The notes under the pieces: model-generated
The model's input: the letters and a program-made list of their open reading frames with translations, nothing else
What the model was told of the DNA's origin: nothing
Database searches by the model: none
Shown here: in pieces, positions 1 to 12,555 of the stretch
Layout: each line of letters begins with the position of its first letter
How positions within the stretch are numbered: position 1 is the stretch's first letter
Made by a program: the position numbers and the translations under genes
Assembly (NCBI GenBank): GCA_021432605.1
Contig: MU271151.1
Coordinates: forward strand, 186,001 to 250,000
Origin: Coniochaeta sp. PMI_546
Lineage: Eukaryota; Ascomycota; Sordariomycetes; Coniochaetales; Coniochaetaceae
DNA length: 64,000 nucleotides
Direction of reading: 5' to 3'

Positions 1-390
1 TCAGGGGTCACCAGCGCCCACCACGTCATTTTCAGGAAGAGGATTTTCTGCTATGCGTGGTCACGCCAGTCTCTACCCAACTATGGAAGCCGGTGACCTT
101 CCACTATACCGTGGGGTCTAGGCCTTGCTGCGCTGCGCAACATTCATGAGAAAGGATACTCAAATTCATCTGAAATCATTTCCGCCAATTTGAGAGGACA
201 CTGGCCTCAATGTCGCTCTGACCTTCGCTGGTCTGACCGCAGCTGTGTCGAGATGTGTGTCTCGACTGAACTGGGGTACGAGGAGATACGTCACGGCCCG
301 TGTAGAAGTAATAGACCAGGGCAAGAAGGCTTCCTTTCGGACCGCGTGACGCCAGTTCCATCTTAATAGAGCCCGGTCTCGCATTCGATA
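1..390. other. Window edge, no supported gene
   Basis: This is the 3' flank of the minus-strand VanZ-like gene. Only short overlapping frames on both strands are open here, and none has a recognisable motif. A frame is open on the plus strand from base 1 for about 30 codons, so the end of a gene lying left of the window cannot be excluded. Confidence 0.4.
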
Positions 391-1183
391 TCAGTCCGCT
401 CGTTGCTTGGTTTCCACCTGATCGCCGCTGTCCCCGATAGCTTTGCCCTTGCCTTTTGCCGCAGAACTAGTGGCAACGCCAACATCACCCAGGTCGTCCT
501 CGTCCCAAGCATCAACGGCATGTTCATCCCAGTTATCGACCTCCTCCTCAAGCGTCAGGGATCCTTTACCTCCGCTAGTGGAGTTGCCGGGTGCGGTGCT
601 TTCAGGCTCGTTGACGATGACACCCTCCTCATGCTCTCCACCAAACACAGTATCACCAAGCTCAACATCATCGCCACCGTCCTCTCCGGGTATTGCGCTG
701 TATTGCTTGCGCGAGCGTCTCCGTTCGAGCATGCGCTTGTGGTACCACGAGCACAAGCCCAGTCCTGCCAGACTGCCGATTATGTTGGCAAGAATATCGT
801 AGAGGTCAAAGTCGCGGCCGTTCGGCAAGAAACCCTGGAGAAACTCGGAGCCAACACCGAGACATAGGGTGCATGTGACGAGCGTGAAGTTGAGGGTGCG
901 GCGTCGATTGGTGTCCACAATCCAGTAAAAGACGACAGTCAGGATGAAGAAGGTGACGAAGTGCAGGACCTTGTCGTTTACCAGACTGTCGACTTGGAGC
1001 GAGCTTAGACCGGCATAGCCGACCAGGAGGAGGAGTAGGAAGAAGACTCCTATGGGAGACGGAGACGGGTCAGTCGATCAAGTCTCAAAGGTATAGCTAT
1101 AGCCCGGTGTTTCCTGTCTCCCTATGCGCTAGTCTGGCTGCAACTAGTTGTTACATACCTGCGAAAGGAAGTCGTATCTTCAT
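391..1183 (-). CDS. VanZ-like domain membrane protein
   Basis: Two exons, 1183..1159 and 1049..391, give 227 residues. The 109-bp intron starts GTATGT and the join is in frame. The protein opens with a short basic leader, then a first membrane helix (LLLLLVGYAG). Next comes the VanZ-type core: a motif DKVLHFVTFFIL followed by a helix, then a segment with GVGSEFLQGFLPNGRDFDLYD, and a last helix ANIIGSLAGLGLC. The conserved acidic and asparagine residues of the family (E in SEFLQ, D in FDLYDILAN) are present. After residue ~110 the tail is hydrophilic and acidic and probably cytosolic. The family takes its name from a bacterial glycopeptide-resistance accessory protein, but its function in fungi is unknown. 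The start is the only in-frame ATG giving the first helix. It is divergent from the Spt7 gene, 1.3 kb away. Confidence 0.8.
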
Positions 1184-2474
1184 GGTTCGGCTGCCTGGAG
1201 GCAGGTGGTCTCGTCTTGGGGAAAGGTGTATCTGGATTGGAACCGAGTAGACGGGTCGCTAAAGTAGGTCTAGGCCCAGGAAACAGCCGCTGGTCATCAT
1301 TGAGAGGAATCTGTCGGAAAAAGCAATTAGGCGAAATGAGGTAAAGTCAAGTAAGCAAGCTTGACAAGTCGTCATTAACTCTCTCCGGTTTGGCCGTGAG
1401 GCTGAAAATAGGAAGCAGGGGAAGCTCCAAAAGGCCCCAACAACCGCCCTGTGTTTTGCGTGGGGAGGCCGGGGAGGGACCTCCACAGCGGACCGGAAAC
1501 ATGCTGTGGCGCGCTCTCTAGCGCAGTGTGGGGTGTCTCGTCACTCGTGGCAGCATGAGCTCGCGTCGTCATATTAGTGAATGGTACACTGATTCGCACA
1601 TGTTCATCGCGCTTGTGCACTAACATGCCTGCCTGAATGATACTATCTACCTTATGTATACCGTTTATTGCGGGCATTGTCGCTTCAACCACTCGACGCA
1701 GCGCTTAACCTCATGACCTAAATTCAGTGCTTCATTTACAGCCCTCTGAAACACAGTACACGTGTTGTTTACCTTGACCGATCCATCTTCGAGCTCTGGC
1801 ATATCATCGTCGATTGAGACTACGTGTAGCTCTAGGGTAGTAAGGTAAGGTAGCTAAGGTAGTGGACGTAAGGTACCTTCCGTGCCTGCCCACAGCAAAC
1901 GCGAACAAAAGGCACGTGATACGGCTGACTAGGGTCCGGCATGCGGAGCGCACCCTGGTCGAGCTACTTCAATTACCTTTGCAGGCAAGAAGATAAGTCA
2001 CCCTGGACCTGTCAAGGACACCTTGGATCTTCAAGGTAAATTTACTGACAGCTTGATCTTATTCTGGAGGTTGTACTGATTCTATTGGATTGATGTGGTG
2101 CTGACGCGACGGACTAGAAGTTCCTGGATTAAAGTACCAGGCTGCCCCCTTTGGTAAAGTACGCCGTGGAAAATTGGCCCCAGTCAACATTGCCAGATTA
2201 CCTACTGAAGCGGGCACCTCCACCAGCGCACGCTCCAAACTTGACCTCACGTCCCAACTTCCGCATAAATCGCCCTGTTCGAAAACCATCGAAACCACCT
2301 TGAATCAATCTCTATAAGTTCAAAAACAGCTACACCATCTCTTTCGATGTCGCTCTTTCGTCCTATGTGATATTGACCACGTCGTGACGCGCTGGTGGCG
2401 GCCAAACACGAGCCTATTCGCACTGCGCATGGCGGCAGACCGAAGACCGCCGAAACCATCAACCGGGACCAGAT
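1184..2474. promoter_or_regulatory. Divergent intergenic region, VanZ-like / Spt7
   Basis: About 1.3 kb separates two divergent starts, so promoters for both should lie here. No gene is supported: the minus-strand frames at 1259-1692 have no motif. The region holds an ACCTTACC-type tract at 1838-1879. The segment just upstream of 2475 is pyrimidine-rich, as is usual near fungal transcription starts. Confidence 0.5.
1838..1879. repeat. Short AAGGTA/TACCTT tract
   Basis: A run of AAGGTA, GTAAGGTA and GGTACCTT units, partly palindromic. Similar tracts recur only between genes in this window, at 9657-9693, 20435-20542, 20632-20674, 28611-28630, 28784-28803 and 30250-30287. Function unknown. Confidence 0.7.
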
Positions 2475-5400
2475 ATGTCCTTTCCCAACAGCCAGAATGC
2501 CTGGCATGCACCTCCGGTCAACCATCTCAACGAGAGTAGGATGCATCACCTCGTTGATGATGGACCGCCGCGGACTCAGACACCCATCGATCCATCAATG
2601 GCGTTGATGCCTGAGGCATCAGATATTGAGGAGGACAGCCGCCGCACCCAATTCTCCGAACTCTTTCGGAAAAGCGAGGCCAAGATTGCCCTGCTGTTTG
2701 CAGAAGACGGAAGCTATAACACAGCGGCAATAGAATCTCTCAAGCGACCTCCAGCCCTCCCGCCTTCTTTCATACCGCCCGCTACCGACCATACTGCGAT
2801 CCAGGAGCCGCCGCGCAAAAAGGCCAAGCGCGTCATCGATGAAGATGACTACGGAGATGACGATGATGACGAAGAGGAGGAGCAAGATGAGGGCGGCGGA
2901 GGGGCCCGTGATGCCGGTGATGAAGATACCCATGACTCACCCCTAAAACGCAAGAGTGTCCACGCCGACGCCGCCAAATCACTCCTGTCCCCGTCCAAGT
3001 CTGGCAGCTCGCCCGTGCATTCCGTCTCGTCGCCCGGCAGACAGGCAGACAAACTCAAGGACGCGACTCCGCACAGCCAGCCGAAGACGTCGGAAGATGC
3101 CCGAAAGGAACTAGAGGAAGCCCGCAATGCTACCGAGGAAGCGGCCAAGCGCAGCTTTCACACCCTCTTCTACACCCTGGAGAACGACCGAACAGCCATG
3201 TTAGAGCAGCAGCAACTAGAAGAGTCGGAGAAACAGCTTCAAGCTGAGATGGACAAGACCGGCAACAACACGTCGCATAGTGGCACCGGACAGAACCATG
3301 GCTCCCTCAGCAACGCGAACCTCGGTGCATCAAGCTTGACCCTCAAGCACCTAATCGCGCGTATCGACCTGAAACGCAGCCAGGTCAAGGCCTCAGACGC
3401 AGAGTTGCGATCACTCATGAATGAAGTGCGGAAAAATAGGAGTAAATGGGCGAGCGAAGAGAACGTGGGCCAAGAGGAGTTGTATGAAGCTTTGGAGAAG
3501 GTTCTTAGCGAACTGAAAGCCCATACCGAGTATTCCACTCCCTTTCTCAACCGGGTAAACAAGAGAGATGCGCCTGATTACTACAACTGTAAGTCGAAAG
3601 TTGTACTGCATGATCTGGCCAGACATATTCATACTGACTATCTTTGCAGTCATCAAGCACCCAATGGACCTGGGGTCGATGACGAAGAAGCTGAAGGGTC
3701 TCCAATACAAGTCAAAGGCAGAGTTCGTGACTGATTTGAACCTGATATGGGACAACTGTCTTCGGTATAACCAAGACATGGGCCATCCCTTGCGCCGGAT
3801 GGCCAACGGGATGCGCAAGGAGGCAGAAAAGCTTATACCTTTGATCCCTGATCTCACGATCCGTCCTAGGGCTGAGGTGGAAGCGGAGGAGCGGCGAAAG
3901 CAGAACGGTGGAGACGATGATGGTGGCGATGACAGCGACGATGAGCCGATAATGTCATCCCGCGGCCGCAAGGCTGGCGCCAAGGGAGTCAACAAGTCAC
4001 GAAAGGCGCCATCAGACCAGAAAGAAGGCACACCGAACGTCGAGCAAAAGCCAATGCTTCAACTCAATGGTCTCCTCGGAAAGCCGCACCGGGAAGGCTC
4101 TGAAGTCGACGGGAGCAATGGTTTCGCAACTCCGCCGGTTGGTGGCTCTATCACACCGAGTGGTATCAACGGGCAATCGGGAAGCAACGTCGATGCCATG
4201 GATATTGACGGCCCATCTCTAAGCGGCATGGCGCTCGGTCAGGCTCTCGGCGAAGCTGCTGAACAGGCTTACGAAGACGAAGAGTACAAGATCTGGAAGC
4301 AAGTCACCAAGAAAGACAGAGCTCTGATTGCCAAGGAGCGCTTCCAGCTGTTCAAGAACAACAAGCTGAATGTCGATGCGCCTGCTCTATTGCGGACTAA
4401 AGGAGGTATGAGGCGATATGTGAAAGCCAAGAGGGCCGCGGAATCGACCGGTCTCTTGCAGTCGCAACAGGCTGATACATCGGCTAGTGGTGGCAAGGAT
4501 TCCGTGAAAGCAGCAGAGAGCCTTGCCGAAGGCATGGAGGATCAAGTTGAACGCGCAGTTCCAGACTACTACGAGCCACTAACCGTGATTCCCGATATTC
4601 CTAGCAAACTCCAGTGGGTGGAAGACGGAGAAGGCCAGGTAATCAATCAGCACGAAGAATTTCTCCGCCTGGTTCCTCGAGGCCACTTCGTTGCGCCTGA
4701 GAGCCGCCTCACCAAGAAGTTCGACGACAATATACGGCAAATGCAGGAGACACGGAAGCTGTGTGCCAAAATCGGTGTCATCAAGCAAATGCAAATTCAG
4801 ACCCAGGTTAGAGTTTTTTGCTGATTGAGAAGACCAATCAATCTTTGTGCTAACCTACGCCTAGGTCTATACGAACCAGTTCCCGAAACACAACCTCGAG
4901 TCGTTTGTAGAGGCCGATATAGAACCTCACTACATCTCCGGCGAAGGTCCCGTCATGGCGGGAGAGGTGTGCAAGGCGGCCATGCAACGTTCCGTCGCCA
5001 AGATATTTTATCACGCCGGATTCGAGGAGCTTCAGCCTTCTGCACTAGAGGCAGCTGCGGACATGGCCGGCGATTATTTCACGAAACTGGTGCGATCGTT
5101 CAACGTCTACAACGAGGCCGAGAAGAAGGTTGCGACCGGCGCCTATGCGGAGAGGGGCGCTCGCTTCCAACCGCGGTTTACCCCTGAAGAAGTACTTCTT
5201 CATACCCTCTGCGAAAATGGCCATGAACTCGAGTTGCTCGAGGGCTATGCTCGGGATGACGTGCCTAAGCTCGGCAGCAAGCTTGGCGTCATTCATGAAC
5301 GGATGAAGGCGCACTTGGCCGATTTGCTCAGGCCCGCCCTGAACGATGCCGGACCAGACGGCGCCGGCGCGTTCAATGACGGGAGCGAACAATTCGTGGG

Positions 5401-6055
5401 GGGCGATTTCGCCGAAGACCTCGGCGAAGATTTCTTTGGTTTCAAACAACTTGGTCTGGACAAGGAATTCGGCCTCGAGGTCCTGTCGGTTCCCTTCCAT
5501 CTCCTGCAAACACGCGTCCGCAGCCAATACCAGCAACAGGCTCAAGTTCCGGGAACCACGGCAGCAGATCTATTCGATGCCCTTCCACCGCTGGAACCCG
5601 TCACAAAGGAAAACATTGTGGAACAGATTGGGCTGGTTAAGAACTTCTTTCTCGCAAAGCTGCACGCCAATGGAGATCAACCCCTGGTCGAAGATGAAGA
5701 TCTGCCCGTCAAGCAACGTCGGCCTCGGCCGCGTCTCGGTGCCACAGGCAAGATTGTTTCGCCACAGAAAAGGCCGCCCAAGGAACAGATTGCGCTCGCG
5801 AAAAAGAAGAAGAAACTCGAGTCTGCCGGTATGTCTCAAGCTACCGAGAGCAAGGCTGGCGCCAACGCGTCTCCAGAAAAGGGCGGGACCCCGTCAAAGA
5901 AACGGCTCACAATGCCGAATGGTGCTGGGCCGACTCATCTCAACCTCGCGCCGCCTATGGAGAGGCTTGAAAGCATGCAGAGCTTGGGCAACGCCAGCCA
6001 GACTGACAAAGACGAGCCTGTGGGTATGATGAGCCCAGAGAGTATTGAGAGATGA
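2475..6055 (+). CDS. spt7: SAGA complex subunit Spt7 (bromodomain and histone fold)
   Basis: Exons 2475..3588, 3650..4806 and 4865..6055 give 1153 residues. Spt7 is a scaffold of the SAGA histone acetyltransferase / coactivator complex. A bromodomain spans about residues 345-435, with the acetyl-lysine pocket motifs DYYNFIKHPMDL and WDNCLRYN. It is split by intron 1 exactly at DYYN/FIKHP. Residues about 100-140 form a KKAKR basic stretch followed by a long D/E run. A coiled, charged region precedes the bromodomain. The third exon carries a bromodomain-associated histone fold at about 785-865 ([18 protein letters not shown], then [15 protein letters not shown]). In the family this fold pairs with a TAF-like partner such as Taf10. 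The C-terminal tail is basic (KKKKK). The start is the first ATG after a pyrimidine-rich leader. The gene converges on SHMT. Confidence 0.93.
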
Positions 6056-7394
6056 TGTGATGATAAGAGAGTTTTACATTTTCTACTGCGTGGCGCTCCG
6101 GGTCCGCCATGTCACTGGGGAAAGGCCTAGAGGCGTGGGGACTGAACTGTGTCAGGTTTGTGTATGACATTACTATCGAAACCTCGTAGGACAAAACGCA
6201 GGTCGAACTGTTTGGATACCCCAAGTCGAGCACCCGGCGTTGCAATGCAGACTGCACATCAGCCGTGCGATGCTTGCATCGGGTGCCCACTTCCTTTGGT
6301 TTGATTAGATTACTAAGGTAGCTAAGTCTAGCATCACGAGAGTCGCTAGGTGGTCTGGGTCTGGGACATGAGCGAAATGCTTCCCACATGTATTATGAAG
6401 AATCGGTACTTCTCTTCGAGAACTCCACGGCGCCGGACACGGCATAGCTAGCTACGCCGGGTACTTGCATGTTCCAACATATTCTAAATGTCAATCTTGT
6501 TGCCTTATTTTTTGGGTTGGATCGCTGGGGTGCTCTTGTCATTGTGGCGTCCTATTCTTCAATGGTGTTTCATCCTTATATGTAAAGTCGTTCGTGATGA
6601 TCGTGATACCGCCCTGTCATGTCAGAGTTCGCGGCCAGCATCACTTCGGAAAGCAAATAGAGGCATGTTGCTATTGTTTATGAAATGCTCTCCAATTAGT
6701 ATGTTACAGTGAGCTTGAGAGTGCTACCCAGTAAACGTGATAGCAAGGCCTTTGCGTAAATTCCCGTGTTTCCCCCCAGCACTGTTACATGTGCTAGTGT
6801 TGATGAGCTCGACTCTGCAACTTCTTTGTGTACTGAGGCAAAGGTTCGGCTTCTTCACGTCGGGAGTGCCGTTGAGAATGGTCGTCTTGTTCGCCATATT
6901 ATGCAACTCTGCGGAGGTCGGGATGAAGAAGCGAATGCTTCGAAACTATGATGGCGGCTTGACGCCGAGGACGTAGTTTGCAAGAATCAATGATATAGCT
7001 CCAGCTACTTAACAAGGACGGCCGCGTTGAAGCGATTTGCCATTCCATTTTGAACGCGACACCAACTCCGCCAAGTCCGAGTTAAATCAGCCTGTTAAAT
7101 CCCCTTTGGTGATATCAACGCCCAAATAAGATGCTTGCCCAAATGATAGGTATTCCTGTTTTCCCTCCTTCAAGCCCCATTTCCTGCCCGTTTCTTTCGT
7201 TGAGTTCCGTTCACATGTATTCGTTCCAGGGGTTGACCCATAAACTCCTTCCTATGTTGAAAACAAGTGTTCAGGACCGTGCCAGCCTCTTAAAGTCCAT
7301 GATCCGTTGAAGAACATAGACAGACTCGGGGTTTACACCCCTGCGAGGCCCCAGAGAGTTGTCTCGGTCCAATTCGTTCCTTTGTTGTGACATG
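6056..7394. other. Convergent intergenic region, Spt7 / SHMT 3' ends
   Basis: This stretch should hold the two 3' UTRs. It is T-rich with several short open frames (for example 6465-6712 and 6737-6976 on the plus strand) but none resembles a known protein or has convincing splice partners. No tRNA or repeat seen. Confidence 0.5.
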
Positions 7395-9031
7395 TTAGAT
7401 GCCAGCATCCATGCGCCAGCCCTCGACCGGTAAGGGGAAGGTCAGACACCAATCTGCAATCTCCTTTTTGAGTTCGTTGATTTTGGTCACCTCGCTGCTA
7501 GCGACCTTGAACTTGAAGTCCTTAAGCTTGTTGGCCTCCTTGGGCAGGCCAGCCTGTACCTCCTTGCAGATCTTGATGCTCTCGTCGATGTATGCGGCGA
7601 CCTTCTCGAAATCAGCCACGCCGAATCCACGGCTAGTCATGGCGGGAGTACCGATACGAATTCCGCAGGGTGTGAGCGCGCTCTTGTCGCCTGGAATGCT
7701 GTTCTTGTTGCAGGCAATGTTGATCTGCTCCAACACAGCCTCGACACGAGCGCCGTCGAGATTGAACTGGCGGAGGTCGAGGAGAACCATGTGCGAGTCA
7801 GTGCCGTCAGATACAAGTTTGTGTCCGAGCTCCTTGAACTTGTTCTCTAGAGCCTTGGCGTTGGCGACAACCTGCTCCTGGTAGGCCTTGAACTCGGGGG
7901 TAGCAGCCTGCTTCAGGGCCACTGCCAGGGCAGTGATGGTGTGGTTGTGAGGACCGCCCTGATGGCCCGGGAACACGGAAAAGTTGATTGGGTTCTCAAG
8001 GTCGTACAGCGTCTCCTTACCGGTCTTGGGGTCAGTGGAACGGACACCCTTCCGGAAGAAGATCATGGCGCCACGTGGACCACGAAGAGACTTGTGCGTC
8101 GTTGTGGTGACGACATCGGCATAGAGGAAAGGGGATGGAATGACCTCGGTGGCAACGAGGCCAGAGATGTGGGCAATGTCGACCACCAGGAAGGCGCCAA
8201 CGGAGTCGGCGATTTTGCGCATGCGCTCGTAGTCAATAAGACGGCAGTACGCAGAGGTGCCAGCAACCAGGATCTTGGGGCGGAAAAGAAGCGCGTTCCT
8301 CTGGAGTTCGTCATAGTCGATGATGCCAGTCTCGAGGTTGACACGGTAGGGCATGGTCTCAAAGTAGGTCGAGACAGCAGAGATTCTGGAAGATAGTTAG
8401 ACGGCTAAGATCGAACCCCAGCGCACCGAAGTAGGTGTTGCTTACTTTCTCTGTGGGGTCTGGTATCCGTGGCTCAAATGGCCACCGTGAGGAAGATCCA
8501 AGCCCATGAGTCGGCCATGGGGTGGCATGATAGCCTGGTAGACCTGGAGGTTGGCCGGGCTTCCGCTCAAGCACTGGACGTTGACACCCCACTTCGCAGG
8601 GTCAAGATGGAAAGCTTCGAGAGCACGCCTCTGGCAAAGGAGCTCGATCTCATCAATGTGCTGGTTTCCTCCATAATAGCGGGCGCCGGGGTAGCCTTCG
8701 GAGTACTTGTTCGACATGGGTGAACCCAGAGCGTCGAAGACGGCGCGGGAGGTGACATTTTCGGAGGCGATGAGGATGATGGACTCGCGTTGACGCTGCA
8801 CCTCCTTTTTCTGTACAAAGAGACTGTCAATGCCATTGTTAGGGGACAGAGAGGAGAAGGGAGGAGCTTACCATAATCTCAGCAACCTCGGGGTCGGAGT
8901 CGAGCAGAGATTTCTCAAGCATCTGGGAGCGGTGAGTCAAACATGGACCTTGGAAGCACGGCCTGAAAAGAAGCACTACGAACCTCCTTGTGCTGCTCGG
9001 AGAGGGCGTAGGTGGCGGTGTTAGGAGCCAT
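7395..9031 (-). CDS. Serine hydroxymethyltransferase, cytosolic
   Basis: Exons 9031..8984, 8922..8872, 8810..8446 and 8385..7395 give 484 residues. The introns are 60-61 bp and all are GT-AG. The PLP enzyme interconverts serine and glycine while loading one-carbon units onto tetrahydrofolate. The family signatures are clear: [13 protein letters not shown] near the N terminus, [15 protein letters not shown], then the lysine that binds PLP in [13 protein letters not shown] (about K253), and GTPAMTSRG near the end. The mature fold starts almost at once after the initiator ([16 protein letters not shown]), with no arginine-rich presequence. It is therefore called the cytosolic rather than the mitochondrial isozyme. 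Two very small first exons (48 and 51 nt) are set by splice consensus and by conservation of the [10 protein letters not shown] segment. It is divergent from the PEP4-type protease. Confidence 0.95.
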
Positions 9032-10131
9032 AGTGAATCACTGGAGGAGAAACAGCCACTATGAGATGATTTAAGGATAGTCTGGCAGCGAGGTCCTTGC
9101 AATTGGAAAGTTGTGAGAGGAGTATAACGTAGGAATTGAAAGGGATGAGAAGGACGAGGGGGATGTCGTCTTGTCATAAGGTTACTGGTATGGAGGGGCA
9201 CGGAGCAAAAATCGCACAGATATCTCCCAATCACGCTGGTCTGCGATCTCGGGGCCCTTTCGTTTTTTTTTTTGGCGGGGCAATAGAGTTCTACTAAGCA
9301 GTAGTCCATCAGGCGATCGCTTTGATTGGGTTGTTAGTGCGGGACATGGTTTAATACAGTTCAACACTAGCATTTTGGCTGGATTGATAGCCAAGCCCTT
9401 ACAGCTTCGGCCTGTAGATTCTTCCACGCTACAGTCATATAGTAGTATTCGTCCTACTGTGGTACTGTGATTTGACTCTGCTATCTCGGGATCCGGGCTA
9501 GGCACAGATACACTTGGAATACTCCTTCCTCTCGGGTAGTAGAACACAGTGATGCCATGGAGATTACAGCATCACGTGGCACAAGGGGGTAATCACAAAA
9601 GGTAATCACAATACTTTGGTAGGTACTTTACGGTGAGCACACGAACCAGGTGGGCAGTAGGTACCTTAGGCACCTTAGGTAAGGTACCTTAGAGGTCACG
9701 TGTGAGGGAGAGCCGGACCAGAGCGCTTTCGTTTCCCAGCCACCACCGCCCCACCTTTCACGCGCCTCACTCCTCAGTCAAACTGGGTCTCCACGCAAGC
9801 GGGCAGTTTCCTGAGGTGGAACCCTCCTCGGTTCGTTGTGCGTCATTGGCAGTCACCAGGCAACTGCTGTCGCAAGCGGGAAACAGAGGCAGGCGCCACG
9901 AGACCGTCTGCACTGACCCCGACTGCCTGACAAGCTGCCACTGCTCGTTCCGTCAGCTTCCACCTCCCTGACCTGACCTCTCTCTCCGCACTCCTCCTCC
10001 AATCCTCCTCACACTTCCAACAACAAACAGAACAAGGTTTGCCAACCATCATCGGTCACCGCAATTCGACGTCTGGCTCGTCTCTCTATCTCTTTTCTAA
10101 TTCCATCTATCAAATCGCAGTGCCGCCCATC
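9032..10131. promoter_or_regulatory. Divergent promoter region, SHMT / vacuolar protease
   Basis: 1.1 kb between two divergent starts. It contains an ACCTTAGG-type tract at 9657-9693 (three ACCTTAG units, one followed by GTAAGGT). The last 200 bases before 10132 are C/T- and C/A-rich, a typical fungal 5' leader. No coding feature is supported. Confidence 0.55.
9657..9693. repeat. ACCTTAGG / AAGGTACCTT tract
   Basis: Partly palindromic run built from TACCTTAGG, CACCTTAGGTAAGG and GGTACCTTAG. It belongs to the same tract family as the one at 1838-1879. Confidence 0.7.
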
Positions 10132-11389
<1,258 letters not shown>

Positions 11390-12555
11390 GAGGGAGATGA
11401 TTTGAAGTCCTGCGACCGGTCGGCTGGTTACAGTATGCTCTTCTATTTGAGTTGGATGACTTTAAGTTGATACATAGGGGAGTGCTAGTGCAGTGGTGAT
11501 GTGGTACTCCCTACACGACGTACTAGTCACTTCTCCTTGGACTCTTCTCGGCGCCTCTTGCTTTACGGTCATCTCTCATTTTTCTTTTTTACAAGAGGTT
11601 GTTTCCCACCAAAGTTGCTGAGACGAGTCTCTCAATTGTTTTCCTCGCGCTCACTACCGTAACCGCACATTTTGGACAGCATTCGCTTGAAAGGTTTCCT
11701 TGCTTTGTAATTCTAGTCTGAGTCAAATAGCACGGGCTGTCTTCGTACCACTGAAGACTTGACCAGCGAGTGCCTTGTGAGGATAGCAGTGTCAATACCA
11801 AGTGACGAAAGCTTTTGAGTTTTAGATAATATCAGTTGTATTGGGGGCCTATTCTGTGCCTTGTCTTGCCTGTAGATTCAATCGAAGATTGCATTGTATG
11901 AGACGATGCTGCTTCCATGTCTCATGTAATGGCAGGACATATCACTTAGACTAGCGGTAGCGGCAGTCCAAAACCCACATGGAAGCACGTGACATGAGCT
12001 TTGTCTGCAAAGCCGCAAACATACCAGATTGGGATTAGCGTAAACTCTAGTACCCTTGCAAGTCTTTTCAGAGCAACGGGGAAGCGCAGACACGGTGGAA
12101 AGTGCCAAAGGTGACAGTGACAGGCCTTTCCAACCCTTCCTTCCCTCTCTCTCCCTCCCCCCCAAGTTCCCTTTCACTGCACATATCTCATCTAGCCATT
12201 TAAGTAAATCAAAGCTCCAAGACTCTGATTGTCGGAAGGAATTTTCTATGACTTTCGGATGTTGGTTTGGATGATTTAATTTCCCCAGGGTCCTACGTGA
12301 CGGCGAAGCAGGGAGTCTAGCTTTTTGGAGTTGCACCAAAAAGAACCGCTTACTGGCATTTTCCTCTGCTCCCTTTTCGCGTCGTCCGTGAACCCCAAGC
12401 GCGCGACCATCCCAGCTAAGACATCAGGACCTCAGTACAGCCAACCCACTCCTCAATCTGCCTGCCATCGCCATCCTCGAACAACAACTTTGCTGCCACT
12501 ACGCAACCCATTGCCTCGTCTGGCCCAATACTATAGCAACACCACCAACCAGACG
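11390..12555. other. Intergenic, protease 3' UTR and promoter of the next gene
   Basis: No coding feature is supported. A strong C/T-rich stretch at about 12,130-12,180 and another C/A-rich stretch at 12,430-12,550 probably mark the 5' leader of the downstream gene. Confidence 0.5.

Noticed and set aside
2849-5839. Minus-strand frames within the Spt7 gene
   Set aside because: They are antisense shadows of well-supported exons.
6465-6976. Small plus-strand frames between Spt7 and SHMT
   Set aside because: They overlap one another in different frames and have no recognisable motif; more likely 3' UTR sequence.
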